Below are positions 1 through 5,446 of a DNA stretch of 64,000 bases, in pieces. The notes under the pieces were generated by a model. It saw nothing but the letters and a program-made list of their open reading frames with translations, was not told the origin of the DNA and searched no databases. How positions within the stretch are numbered: the first letter of the stretch is position 1; every line of letters begins with the position of its first letter. The stretch spans positions 186,001 to 250,000 of the forward strand of contig NZ_JAHSPG010000003.1 in assembly GCF_019130065.1 (NCBI RefSeq), in the 5' to 3' direction. This DNA is from Pinibacter aurantiacus (GTDB lineage: Bacteria > Bacteroidota > Bacteroidia > Chitinophagales > Chitinophagaceae). Position numbers and translations under genes: made by a program.

Positions 1-651
1 TTTGTTGCGAAAAAAAATCACTGATAAAGTCGATGCTCTTCGTTGTAACAAATTCAAGTTTACTAATGATCGTATTTTGTCTGCGGAAATCGCCTGTAAT
101 TTCAATAAGATCATCACCAAAAGCATTCGCTAATCCTGCCAGTAATTGATGCGCATAACCTTCAATTTGCGCGTACAAATAGCTACCAACATGTCTCAGG
201 AAAAACTCGATGTTTTCCTGTACACTTTTTTGCGTTTTTTCACCAAACCCTTTGTAAAGCGTCAACCTGTTTTCGTTACATGCATACAGCAATTCACCGA
301 CAGATTCAATACCCATTTCCTTCCAGATAGTAGATATTTTTTTGGGGCCCAGTCCTTTAATGTTCAACAGATCCAAAATGCCCGGAGGTGTTTTCAGAAG
401 CATATCTTCCAAAGCCTGTAATTTACCAGTATCAAGGATTTCAATGATTTTTCTTCCTGTTGATTCACCAATACCTTTCAATGTAAAAAGTTTATCTGGC
501 GATATCTCGTGCAATGGTGTGGTGATCTTCTCTATGTTGAAAGCAGCAACGCTATATGATTTTGATTTGAAACTATTTTCTCCATGAATATCCATGAGTT
601 TGGACAGCAAAGAAAACTGATCAGCAATGGCATAATTATCAAGCGGCATAA
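1..651 (-). CDS. polX: PolX family DNA polymerase / 3'-5' exonuclease, N-terminal part (partial)
   Basis: The frame is open from an ATG at 651 to the left edge, so only about 217 residues of a family usually near 560-580 are visible. The visible part matches the pol beta-like N-terminal domain. It begins MPLDNYAIADQF and has an 'SVAAFNIEKI' segment, then two helix-hairpin-helix motifs, 'LKGIGESTGRKI' (about residues 58-69) and 'IKGLGPKKISTIW' (about 97-109). Family knowledge: PolX fills short gaps in base excision repair and usually carries a C-terminal PHP exonuclease domain, which would lie outside the window. The catalytic aspartates are not visible. No partner gene can be judged at the edge. 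Confidence 0.88.
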
Positions 652-1021
652 ATGGCTGTTTAGAGTGTGAAGATAGAGAGAAAATAACTGAATAATTGAT
701 TAACTGAATAACTGAAATTGAAGAGAAATTACTGTTGCTCTCCGAAGCTTTCAGCTCCGAAGTTCTATTCTATCGCTTCCCGTGATAATGCACCTTTTCA
801 AAAGCAAAAGAGCCAAATAAAAAAGCTGCAAGTCCCGCTCTTTTTAGCACTATGACTGCACATCATATTTTTAAAAAATTTTATCACCTCCAAAACCCTT
901 TACTGTAAAGCATTTCAACAGATTCAACTTTTCGTTTTTCAATAACAAATAAAAAAAAGTTCAGAAAAAATTTGGAGTGATTAAAAAAATATTCCAACCT
1001 TTGCACTGCAAACAATTAACA
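652..1021. other. Intergenic region with TGAATAACTGAATAA-type repeat
   Basis: No gene was found here. Around 685-715 lies a low-complexity stretch of 'AACTGAATAA' units, which recurs near 4957-4985. The remainder is AT-rich and ends in the putative promoter at 972-1003. Confidence 0.5.
972..1003 (+). promoter_or_regulatory. Putative Bacteroidota-type promoter
   Basis: TTG at 972-974 and AACCTTTG at 996-1003 approximate the TTG-N19-TAnnTTTG consensus, with 21 bp spacing and one mismatch in the -7 box. It lies just upstream of the small transcript that ends at 1170. Confidence 0.45.
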
Positions 1022-1024
1022 AAC

Positions 1025-1117
1025 ATGTCACGAATAGTTTTACATACACAACTACAAAAAACGTTTAGCCCGGAGAGTGGCTATATCGTTTACGGGGCAT
1101 GTATTGCTGCAGATTAG
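1025..1117 (+). CDS. Possible 30-residue small protein or leader peptide
   Basis: ATG at 1025 follows the putative promoter by about 20 nt. The frame runs 30 codons (begins MSRIVLHTQLQKTF, ends GACIAAD) to TAG, and a strong terminator follows 26 nt later. I do not recognise it. It has no signal peptide and no run of a single amino acid that would mark an attenuator leader. The unit could equally be a non-coding RNA from about 1010 to 1170 and the frame accidental. Confidence 0.3.
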   Translation: MSRIVLHTQLQKTFSPESGYIVYGACIAAD

Positions 1118-1143
1118 TGAATAACAAAATCGCTCAAATATAC

Positions 1144-1170
1144 GCCCCGCCCATAAAGCGGGGCTTTTTT
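1144..1170 (+). terminator. Rho-independent terminator
   Basis: GCCCCGC at 1144-1150 pairs with GCGGGGC at 1158-1164 across a 7-nt loop, followed by a T run. It closes the first small unit. Confidence 0.85.
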
Positions 1171-1224
1171 ATGTGCAACTTTCAGACAAAGAGCTGTTCA
1201 CGAGAAAAATAAAGTTTAAAAAAA

Positions 1225-1386
1225 ATGAAACTAGAAATACGATATATACGATTTACAATTTTCGCACCGAAAGGATTAATGCTGCATTCACATTGTCACG
1301 TTGATATACAACCGCAAAATAACATTGTGGCGAAAGAATGTGAAAGTCAGAAATATCATCATCGACCGGATTGTGTCCATACGTAG
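1225..1386 (+). CDS. Possible 53-residue His/Cys-containing small protein
   Basis: ATG at 1225 opens a 53-codon frame beginning MKLEIRYIRFTIFAPKG and ending in TAG at 1384-1386. A second in-frame ATG lies at 1279. The C-terminal part has three cysteines and several histidines ('LHSHCHVD', 'YHHRPDCVHT'), as might be seen in a small metal-binding peptide, but no family is recognised. A strong terminator follows 24 nt downstream. The arrangement repeats that of 1025-1170, so the two may be related small units. The transcript may instead be non-coding. Confidence 0.3.
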   Translation: MKLEIRYIRFTIFAPKGLMLHSHCHVDIQPQNNIVAKECESQKYHHRPDCVHT

Positions 1387-1410
1387 GCATATAGTGTGCC
1401 TGCTAAACGG

Positions 1411-1443
1411 AAGCCCGGTCGCAAAAAACGACCGGGCTTTTTG
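1411..1443 (+). terminator. Rho-independent terminator
   Basis: AAGCCCGGTCG (1411-1421) pairs perfectly with CGACCGGGCTT (1429-1439) around an A-rich loop, followed by T residues. It insulates the small units from the tRNA array. Confidence 0.88.
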
Positions 1444-1579
1444 TTTTAAGTCGAACGCAGATTTTCGTGATTGTCAAGATTGGATATGATTTTAAAAAAT
1501 CAATAACCAATGTGGGGCATAAAAGAATGAAGAACACTTTCTTCAAAATCTTAACAAATCATGAAAAACATAAAAATCT

Positions 1580-1609
1580 GCCTGCCCGACTAAAGCGCAG
1601 CAGGCAGGC
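1580..1609. repeat. Palindromic REP-like element, copy A
   Basis: GCCTGCC (1580-1586) pairs with GGCAGGC (1603-1609). The left end, CCTGCCCGAC, is identical to the elements inside the tRNA-Glu and tRNA-Gln T-loops and, on the opposite strand, at 17805-17834. This copy lies 16 bp before the first array tRNA. Confidence 0.7.
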
Positions 1610-1625
1610 GTTCCGTTCCAAAAAT

Positions 1626-1701
1626 ATAGCAGCATTCCAATTGGTTGGATACTTCATTTGGATTGAAGAGGTTGCTGGTTCGAGTCCAGCCTGCTATACC
1701 A
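1626..1701 (+). tRNA. tRNA-Pro(UGG), first gene of the divergent array
   Basis: The acceptor ATAGCAG (1626-1632) pairs with CTGCTAT (1691-1697). The anticodon stem CTTCA/TGAAG holds loop TTTGGAT, giving anticodon TGG. The T-arm is GCTGG-TTCGAGT-CCAGC, and an encoded ACCA end is present. The D-arm is short and imperfect (TTCC/GGAT). The acceptor lacks the G-rich start usual for bacterial tRNA-Pro, so this is a divergent gene. Confidence 0.8.
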
Positions 1702-1705
1702 CATC

Positions 1706-1806
1706 GGTCTGTTCGTCTAATGGTTGAGGATATCAAGCTTTCTACTTGAGGATACCGGTTCCCTGCCCGACGAATGTCATTCAGGCGGGGACTCCGGTGC
1801 AGACTG
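1706..1806 (+). tRNA. tRNA-Glu(UUC) with a 28-nt hairpin inserted in the T-loop
   Basis: The acceptor GGTCTGT (1706-1712) pairs with GCAGACT (1799-1805). The anticodon stem TCAAG/CTTGA encloses loop CTTTCTA, anticodon TTC. The T-stem ACCGG/CCGGT is intact, but its loop reads TTC, then a palindromic element (1762-1789), then GACT. Removing the insert leaves a normal 73-nt tRNA with loop TTCGACT. Whether it is functional, processed or a pseudogene cannot be told from sequence. Confidence 0.8.
1762..1789. repeat. Palindromic REP-like element, copy B, inside the tRNA-Glu T-loop
   Basis: CCCTGCC (from 1761) pairs with GGCGGGG with one G-T pair, and an inner GAAT/ATTC pair extends the hairpin. It nearly matches the reverse complement of the copy at 17805-17834, differing mainly in the centre. 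Confidence 0.8.
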
Positions 1807-1813
1807 CAAAGAT

Positions 1814-1935
1814 TATTGGGTGGTGCAATGGTTAGCATTTCAGAATTTGACTCTGAAGATGTTGGTTCCCTGCCCGACTAACGTTCACGGGTGATCTGCA
1901 TTTAAGTGAGCAGGCGGGGAATCCAACCCCGATAA
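1814..1935 (+). tRNA. tRNA-Gln(UUG) with a 50-nt hairpin inserted in the T-loop
   Basis: The acceptor TATTGGG (1814-1820) pairs with CCCGATA (1928-1934). The D-stem is GTGC/GCAT. The anticodon stem TCAGA/TCTGA holds loop ATTTGAC, anticodon TTG. The T-stem GTTGG/CCAAC is intact, but the loop is TTC, an insert at 1869-1918, then GAAT. Without the insert the gene is a regular 72-nt tRNA. The insertion point is the same as in the preceding tRNA-Glu. Confidence 0.8.
1869..1918. repeat. Palindromic REP-like element, copy C, inside the tRNA-Gln T-loop
   Basis: It starts CCTGCCCGAC and ends GCAGGCGGG like copy B, but carries a longer middle (about 30 nt), so it is a longer variant of the same family. 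Confidence 0.75.
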
Positions 1936-1941
1936 CAAAAT

Positions 1942-2015
1942 GTTGGCTTTAGCTTATCTGGTAAAGTGCCACACTGTGAATGTGGAGAACAGGGTTCGAG
2001 TCCCGGAGTCAACCA
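1942..2015 (+). tRNA. tRNA-His(GUG)
   Basis: The anticodon stem CCACA/TGTGG holds loop CTGTGAA, anticodon GTG. An extra 5' G at 1942 can pair with a 3' C at 2013, the identity pair of tRNA-His. The T-arm CAGGG-TTCGAGT-CCCGG has one mismatch, and the acceptor/T-arm junction appears one nucleotide short. The sequence ends CAACCA. Confidence 0.75.
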
Positions 2016-2022
2016 ACAAAAC

Positions 2023-2094
2023 TGGCTTATAGTTCAACGGATAGAACACTTCGCTACGAACGAAGTGATACAAGTTCGATTCTTGTTAAGCCAA
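2023..2094 (+). tRNA. tRNA-Arg(ACG)
   Basis: The acceptor TGGCTTA (2023-2029) pairs with TAAGCCA (2087-2093). The anticodon stem CTTCG/CGAAG holds loop CTACGAA, anticodon ACG. The T-arm is ACAAG-TTCGATT-CTTGT. It ends ACA, and the first pair is U-A rather than G-C. Confidence 0.85.
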
Positions 2095-2115
2095 CAGTAA
2101 CAGTTAGATGAAGAT

Positions 2116-2188
2116 TGACCCGTAGCTCAATGGTGAGAGCAGGAACCTTATACGTTCAAGGTTATCGGTTCGAGTCCGATCGGGTCAA
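2116..2188 (+). tRNA. tRNA with anticodon UAU, probably tRNA-Ile
   Basis: The acceptor TGACCCG (2116-2122) pairs with CGGGTCA (2181-2187). The D-stem is GCTC/GAGC. The anticodon arm GGAAC-CTTATAC-GTTCA has one terminal mismatch and reads TAT. The T-arm is ATCGG-TTCGAGT-CCGAT. Most bacteria read AUA with a lysidine-modified CAU tRNA, so a UAU anticodon is uncommon. Confidence 0.72.
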
Positions 2189-2212
2189 CACAAACAACTG
2201 CTCTATAAAAAT

Positions 2213-2287
2213 TGGTTCGTAACTCTATTGGATCAGAGTACCGGTCTTTTACACCGGGAGTTCAGGGTTCGAGTCCCTGCGGGCCAA
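2213..2287 (+). tRNA. tRNA-Lys(UUU)
   Basis: The acceptor TGGTTCG pairs with CGGGCCA using G-T pairs. The D-stem is ACTC/GAGT. The anticodon stem CCGGT/ACCGG holds loop CTTTTAC, anticodon TTT. The T-arm is CAGGG-TTCGAGT-CCCTG. It ends CAACA like the Arg and Ile genes of the array. Confidence 0.85.
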
Positions 2288-2295
2288 CAAACAAT

Positions 2296-2378
2296 GTGAG
2301 TGCGACGAAGCTGGAGAGTCGTAGCTGTCTGTAAAACCGCTGCCCCGGGCTGAGCAGGTTCGAATTCTGTCACTCACA
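2296..2378 (+). tRNA. tRNA-Tyr(GUA), long variable arm
   Basis: The acceptor GTGAGTG pairs perfectly with CACTCAC (2371-2377). The anticodon loop CTGTAAA gives GTA, in a stem with one mismatch. A 13-nt variable region containing GCC-CCG-GGC marks class II, as expected for bacterial tRNA-Tyr. The T-arm GCAGG-TTCGAAT-TCTGT uses wobble pairs. Confidence 0.78.
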
Positions 2379-2406
2379 CTATGAACTAGGTTGGCATTTA
2401 TTAACA

Positions 2407-2494
2407 GGAGAATTGACAGAGCAGGTAATGTGCGGGTTTGCTACACCCAGGCTATCGCTCCGGCGATACAAAGGTTCGATTCCTTTATTCTCCG
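2407..2494 (+). tRNA. tRNA-Ser(GCU), class II
   Basis: The acceptor GGAGAAT (2407-2413) pairs with ATTCTCC (2487-2493), discriminator G. The anticodon loop TTGCTAC gives GCT. A long variable arm TATCGC/GCGATA is present. The T-arm is AAAGG-TTCGATT-CCTTT. Confidence 0.85.
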
Positions 2495-2507
2495 CAATAA
2501 AAACAAA

Positions 2508-2580
2508 GGTGTTTTGGCAGAGCAGGTCTATGCACCGGAATGAAAATCCGGCAAAGAAGGTTCGATTCCTTCAGGCACCG
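2508..2580 (+). tRNA. tRNA-Phe(GAA)
   Basis: The acceptor GGTGTTT (2508-2514) pairs with AGGCACC (2573-2579), discriminator G. The anticodon stem CCGGA/TCCGG holds loop ATGAAAA, anticodon GAA. The T-arm is GAAGG-TTCGATT-CCTTC. It ends 27 nt before the start of the DUF458 gene. Confidence 0.85.
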
Positions 2581-2607
2581 CTATGCAGCATTATAAAACA
2601 TAAAGCA

Positions 2608-3093
2608 ATGGAACAGCAACAACAATGGCGGAAATTAAACGGTCAGCGGATCACAGGACCCATCACAGATCAGGTAGCCAAAGTATTGGCTCGCGAATAT
2701 GAAGCAGGCAACGAACTTAAAGTATGCATTGGCACCGATAGCCAGGTGAAGGGTAAGGCAACCGAATTTGCAACCGTAATCGTTTTCATCAGAAAAGGTA
2801 AAGGTGGTTTCATGTTTATACGCAACGACATCACTACTCAGCAAATGCGCATCAAACAAAGAATGCTTGTGGAAGTAGCGAAGAGTATTGAAGTAGCCTA
2901 TGAGCTTAGCAACACCTTCTCAAGATATGGAGTAAGTATGGAGGTGCATGCGGATATCAACACGAACCCTGGCTTTAAAAGTAATGATGCTTTGAAAGAA
3001 GCAATGGGCTACATAACAGGAATGGGCTTTGCCTTCAAAGCAAAACCTGAAGCCTTCGCGAGCTCCAGCTGTGCCAATAAAATTGTGCATTGA
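2608..3093 (+). CDS. YkuK/DUF458 family RNase H-like protein
   Basis: The protein has 161 residues from ATG 2608. An earlier in-frame start would run through the tRNA-Ser and tRNA-Phe genes, so this start is preferred. Conserved features of the Bacillus YkuK (DUF458) family are visible: 'CIGTDSQVKGKATEF' (about residues 39-53) with the first acidic residue of the RNase H-like fold, 'EVHADINTNPG' (about 112-122) and the C-terminal 'KAKPEAFASSSCAN'. The family is predicted to be a ribonuclease H-fold nuclease; its substrate is not established. The gene lies between functional-looking tRNA genes and degenerate tRNA remnants, which suggests a job in tRNA or RNA metabolism (inference). It may be co-transcribed with the tRNAs. 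Confidence 0.85.
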   Translation: MEQQQQWRKLNGQRITGPITDQVAKVLAREYEAGNELKVCIGTDSQVKGKATEFATVIVFIRKGKGGFMFIRNDITTQQMRIKQRMLVEVAKSIEVAYELSNTFSRYGVSMEVHADINTNPGFKSNDALKEAMGYITGMGFAFKAKPEAFASSSCANKIVH

Positions 3094-3273
3094 GAAAAAT
3101 TGAAAAAATTTCACTGCGTATATACACTGCACAGTTGCATGTAAGCTTTGTATAGTGAAACAAAAACAAACAAATTACAATTCACCTTAAGTGATATAAA
3201 AAGCTTGCTTAACAGCAAGAAGGAAACATGCATGTTATCAGCAAACCGGATGAATGTTTCAAAGGAACATTAT
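3094..3273. other. Spacer between DUF458 gene and tRNA-like remnants
   Basis: No gene is seen. There is an imperfect hairpin CTTGCTTAACAGCAAG near 3203-3220 and an AGCTTTG promoter-like hexamer near 3147. No complete tRNA could be folded here. Confidence 0.4.
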
Positions 3274-3366
3274 AGTGCAGCGGTAGTAACCGGCTGTATG
3301 CTGTTGCGGTAATACGTATTTTCCTCCAGACACTGTGTGTCACGGGTTCGATTCCCGTCTGGACTA
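3274..3366 (+). tRNA. tRNA-like sequence, class II, anticodon unresolved
   Basis: AGTGCAG (3274-3280) pairs with CTGGACT (3359-3365) with one G-G mismatch. The T-arm ACGGG-TTCGATT-CCCGT is perfect, and a GACAC-TGT-GTGTC hairpin just before it resembles a class II variable arm. I could not place a standard 7-nt anticodon loop between them, because the middle is too long. It may be a degenerate, interrupted or chimeric tRNA. Confidence 0.45.
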
Positions 3367-3368
3367 TA

Positions 3369-3432
3369 GGTTCAGTAGCTCAGTTTGGTTAGAGCAACAG
3401 CACATCGTAGGTTCGAATCCTACTCCGTTCAA
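3369..3432 (+). pseudogene. tRNA remnant lacking the anticodon arm
   Basis: A good D-arm (GCTC/GAGC with GG in the loop, near 3376-3395) and a perfect T-arm GTAGG-TTCGAAT-CCTAC are present. Only about 10 nt separate them instead of the usual 22, so the anticodon stem-loop is deleted. The 5' and 3' acceptor strands also do not pair well. Confidence 0.6.
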
Positions 3433-3505
3433 AACGGATAGCCAAGTGGTAAGGCAAAGCACCAAGGATGCTTGAAAGCGAAGTACACCGCTTCTTAAAA
3501 AATGG
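3433..3505 (+). pseudogene. tRNA remnant lacking the T-arm
   Basis: The stretch TAGCCAAGTGGTAAGGCA is a typical D-arm. It is followed by stem AAGCA/TGCTT with loop CCAAGGA (anticodon AAG if real, but with C instead of U at position 33) and a GAAGCG/CGCTTC long variable-like hairpin. No T-arm follows. It looks like the 5' part of a leucine-type tRNA. Confidence 0.5.
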
Positions 3506-3781
3506 TGACTTTACTTAAAGAGCAGATTGCTTTTCGGCGATGTTGAACATTAAAAAAAACGTAACCCTTGTTCCCAATGTCAACAGCGCAACCAGATTAT
3601 AGCTTGTGTATTATTCAAGCGTATTAAGCCGCTTGAGACTTTTATCAATTGCTGATTATAGCAATTCAAATAAAACTTTCACGCTCAATAGTTCAACCGG
3701 TAATACCCGCTATGATAAGGTGAAAGGCAATCTGAACTTTAATAGCATAACTTAATTTAAAACAGTAAGAAAAATAAGAAG
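3506..3781. other. Spacer before the slipin gene
   Basis: No gene is seen. An inverted repeat TCAAGCG/CGCTTGA lies near 3617-3638. A D-arm-like fragment around 3690-3705 may be a further tRNA trace, but it does not fold into a tRNA. Confidence 0.35.
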
Positions 3782-4882
3782 ATGAAAAGAGTAAAAGTAA
3801 ATGCCTATCAAGTGGGTTTGGTATTTAAGGATGGCGTTTATCAGCGAATGCTGAAAGAAGGCAGCTACTGGTTTTGGAATGGCCAAACTATTCAGCTGTA
3901 TGATTTGGCTAAGCCATTCAACGCGCCAATTGAATTGAACATCTTGTTGAAAGATGCAGCACTTGCCGAGGCATTGGAAGTTGTAGAAGTAAAGGACAAA
4001 GAGATCGTACTGCAATATGAAAACGGCCTGCTGAAACAAGTTCTGACTTCCGGTCGCTATGCATTCTGGAAAGGCGTTATGGAATATAATTTCGTTCGTG
4101 CGGACATCAGCAAAGTAGACATCACTGAACCTATTGAACTGGATGTATTGCTGAGCAAGCATGTAGCACCTTTCGTGAGAAGTGCAAGTGTAGAGCAATA
4201 TGAAAAAGCAGTGTTGTTTGTAAATGGCTCATTCTCTAAAATATTGCAAGGTGGTGCTTACTACTGGTGGAAAAACGCCACTGCAGTTAGCGTCAGCAGA
4301 GTAGATGTTCGCCAGCAACAATTGGAGATCAACGGCCAGGAGATTCTGACAAAAGACAAAGCGGCCCTGCGTATCAACGCCTGGGCACAATACAAAGTAA
4401 CCGATATTGAAAAAGCTTTGCTGCAGAACAAAGAGTACGACAAACAATTGTACGTTGCTTTTCAATTGGCACTACGTGAATATGTTGCAGGTTTTGCGTT
4501 TGATGATTTGCTGGATAAGAAAGAAAACATTGCCGACTATGTAATGCAGCGCGTTGAAAAAGATGCACAGGCTTTGGGTGTAGCAGTGATTGGCTTCGGT
4601 ATCCGCGATATCATACTGCCTGGCGATGTTAAAGAAATCATGAGCCAGGTGCTGATTGCTGAAAAGAAAGCGCAGGCAAATACTATCATGCGTCGGGAAG
4701 AAACAGCCAGCGTGCGAAGCATGTTGAACACTGCGAAGCTGATGGAAGAAAACACTATGTTGTGGAAATTGAAAGAGATGGAATATGTAGAAAAGATCGC
4801 CGACAAAATCAGCAACATCAGTGTAAGTGGAAACGGCGTACTGACAGAACAATTGAAAGAAATCTTCGTTCCGAAAAAATAA
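3782..4882 (+). CDS. Slipin-like SPFH/Band 7 domain protein
   Basis: 366 residues. The C-terminal two thirds carry the SPFH pattern: 'ILTKDKAALRINAWAQYKV' (about residues 187-205), 'ALREYVAGFAFDDLL' and 'DAQALGVAVIGFGIRDIILP' (about 260-279). A charged helix typical of stomatin/slipin proteins follows. The N-terminal third holds two repeated units of a small beta domain ('GVYQRMLKEGSYWFW', then 'GLLKQVLTSGRYAFW', then 'GSFSKILQGGAYYWW'). No membrane segment is visible, unlike classic stomatins. Family knowledge: SPFH proteins form oligomeric scaffolds. The gene follows the tRNA array and DUF458 gene on the same strand and ends in a terminator, so it may complete one locus. It is less likely to be a generic membrane scaffold. 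Confidence 0.85.
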   Translation: MKRVKVNAYQVGLVFKDGVYQRMLKEGSYWFWNGQTIQLYDLAKPFNAPIELNILLKDAALAEALEVVEVKDKEIVLQYENGLLKQVLTSGRYAFWKGVMEYNFVRADISKVDITEPIELDVLLSKHVAPFVRSASVEQYEKAVLFVNGSFSKILQGGAYYWWKNATAVSVSRVDVRQQQLEINGQEILTKDKAALRINAWAQYKVTDIEKALLQNKEYDKQLYVAFQLALREYVAGFAFDDLLDKKENIADYVMQRVEKDAQALGVAVIGFGIRDIILPGDVKEIMSQVLIAEKKAQANTIMRREETASVRSMLNTAKLMEENTMLWKLKEMEYVEKIADKISNISVSGNGVLTEQLKEIFVPKK

Positions 4883-4885
4883 TCG

Positions 4886-4914
4886 ACATCCGGTATAGCA
4901 CCGGATGTTTTTTT
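4886..4914 (+). terminator. Rho-independent terminator of the slipin gene
   Basis: ACATCCGGT and ACCGGATGT arms around a short TATAGC loop are followed by seven T residues, starting 3 nt after the stop codon. Confidence 0.9.
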
Positions 4915-4915
4915 A

Positions 4916-5072
4916 GGCACACGGATGACACGGATTAGACGGATTTACACGGATCAATAACTGAATAACCGAGTAACTGAATAACGGAAATACTAGGTCG
5001 GAGTTGTACTTAGTTATTCAATTATTTTGAAAAATCCGTGGTCATCAGTCTAATCCGTGTCATCTGTGTGCC
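4916..5072. repeat. Long imperfect inverted repeat of the ACACGGAT family
   Basis: The left arm (4916-4955), built of 'GACACGGATT' type units, pairs with the right arm 5031-5072. Between them lie 'AACTGAATAA' units. The same family flanks the toxin-antitoxin cassette at 48009-48048 and 48841-48880 and appears in degenerate form near 7870-7915. Confidence 0.75.
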
Positions 5073-5085
5073 AAAATTCCGGGCA

Positions 5086-5114
5086 TAAAAAAAGTCCTGC
5101 ATTTCTGCAGGACT
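5086..5114 (-). terminator. Terminator of the H1-like gene
   Basis: AGTCCTGC (5093-5100) pairs with GCAGGACT (5107-5114), with an A run on the left that becomes a U run in the minus-strand transcript. Confidence 0.85.
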
Positions 5115-5137
5115 GTATGTTCATTTTGCTGTAAAGA

Positions 5138-5347
5138 CTATGCTTTTTTAGGAGCAGCTTTCTTAGCAGCTTTTTTAGGAGCAGCTTTTTTAGCTACTTT
5201 TTTCGCAGCAGCTTTTTTAGGAGCGGCTTTCTTTGCAGCAGCTTTTTTAGGAGCGGCTTTTTTTGCTACTTTTTTCGCAGCAGCTTTCTTAGGTGCAGCT
5301 TTTTTTGCAGCAGCTTTTTTAGGAGCCGCTTTTTTTGCAGTTGCCAT
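5138..5347 (-). CDS. Histone H1-like Lys/Ala/Pro-rich protein
   Basis: 69 residues made almost entirely of 'KKAAPKKAA' and 'KKVAKKAAPKK' units after MATAKK. Such low-complexity basic tails resemble the C-terminal domain of eukaryotic H1 and bacterial H1-like proteins that bind DNA non-specifically. No folded domain can be seen. It follows rpmA on the same strand, and a terminator sits 24 nt after the stop. Its repeat structure makes length variation likely. A role in chromosome compaction is inferred from composition only. Confidence 0.75.
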   Translation of the reverse strand: MATAKKAAPKKAAAKKAAPKKAAAKKVAKKAAPKKAAAKKAAPKKAAAKKVAKKAAPKKAAKKAAPKKA

Positions 5348-5446
5348 GTTTCTTGAATTTAAAATGGTTAGTAAAGAAATATCAGAAGTAAAAATAAAAA
5401 CTTCTGGGAAACTGCCAAAAAAATTTTGCTATTAAATCAAAAAATA

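Noticed and set aside
1301-1489. 62-codon plus-strand frame
   Set aside because: It runs through the strong terminator at 1411-1443 and is out of frame with the better-placed 1225-1386 frame.
2413-2607. N-terminal extension of the DUF458 frame
   Set aside because: It would translate through the tRNA-Ser and tRNA-Phe genes; the family N-terminus fits the ATG at 2608.
4916-5072. CRISPR-like array
   Set aside because: Repeat units are short, imperfect and arranged as facing arms rather than as equally spaced direct repeats with spacers; no cas genes are present.
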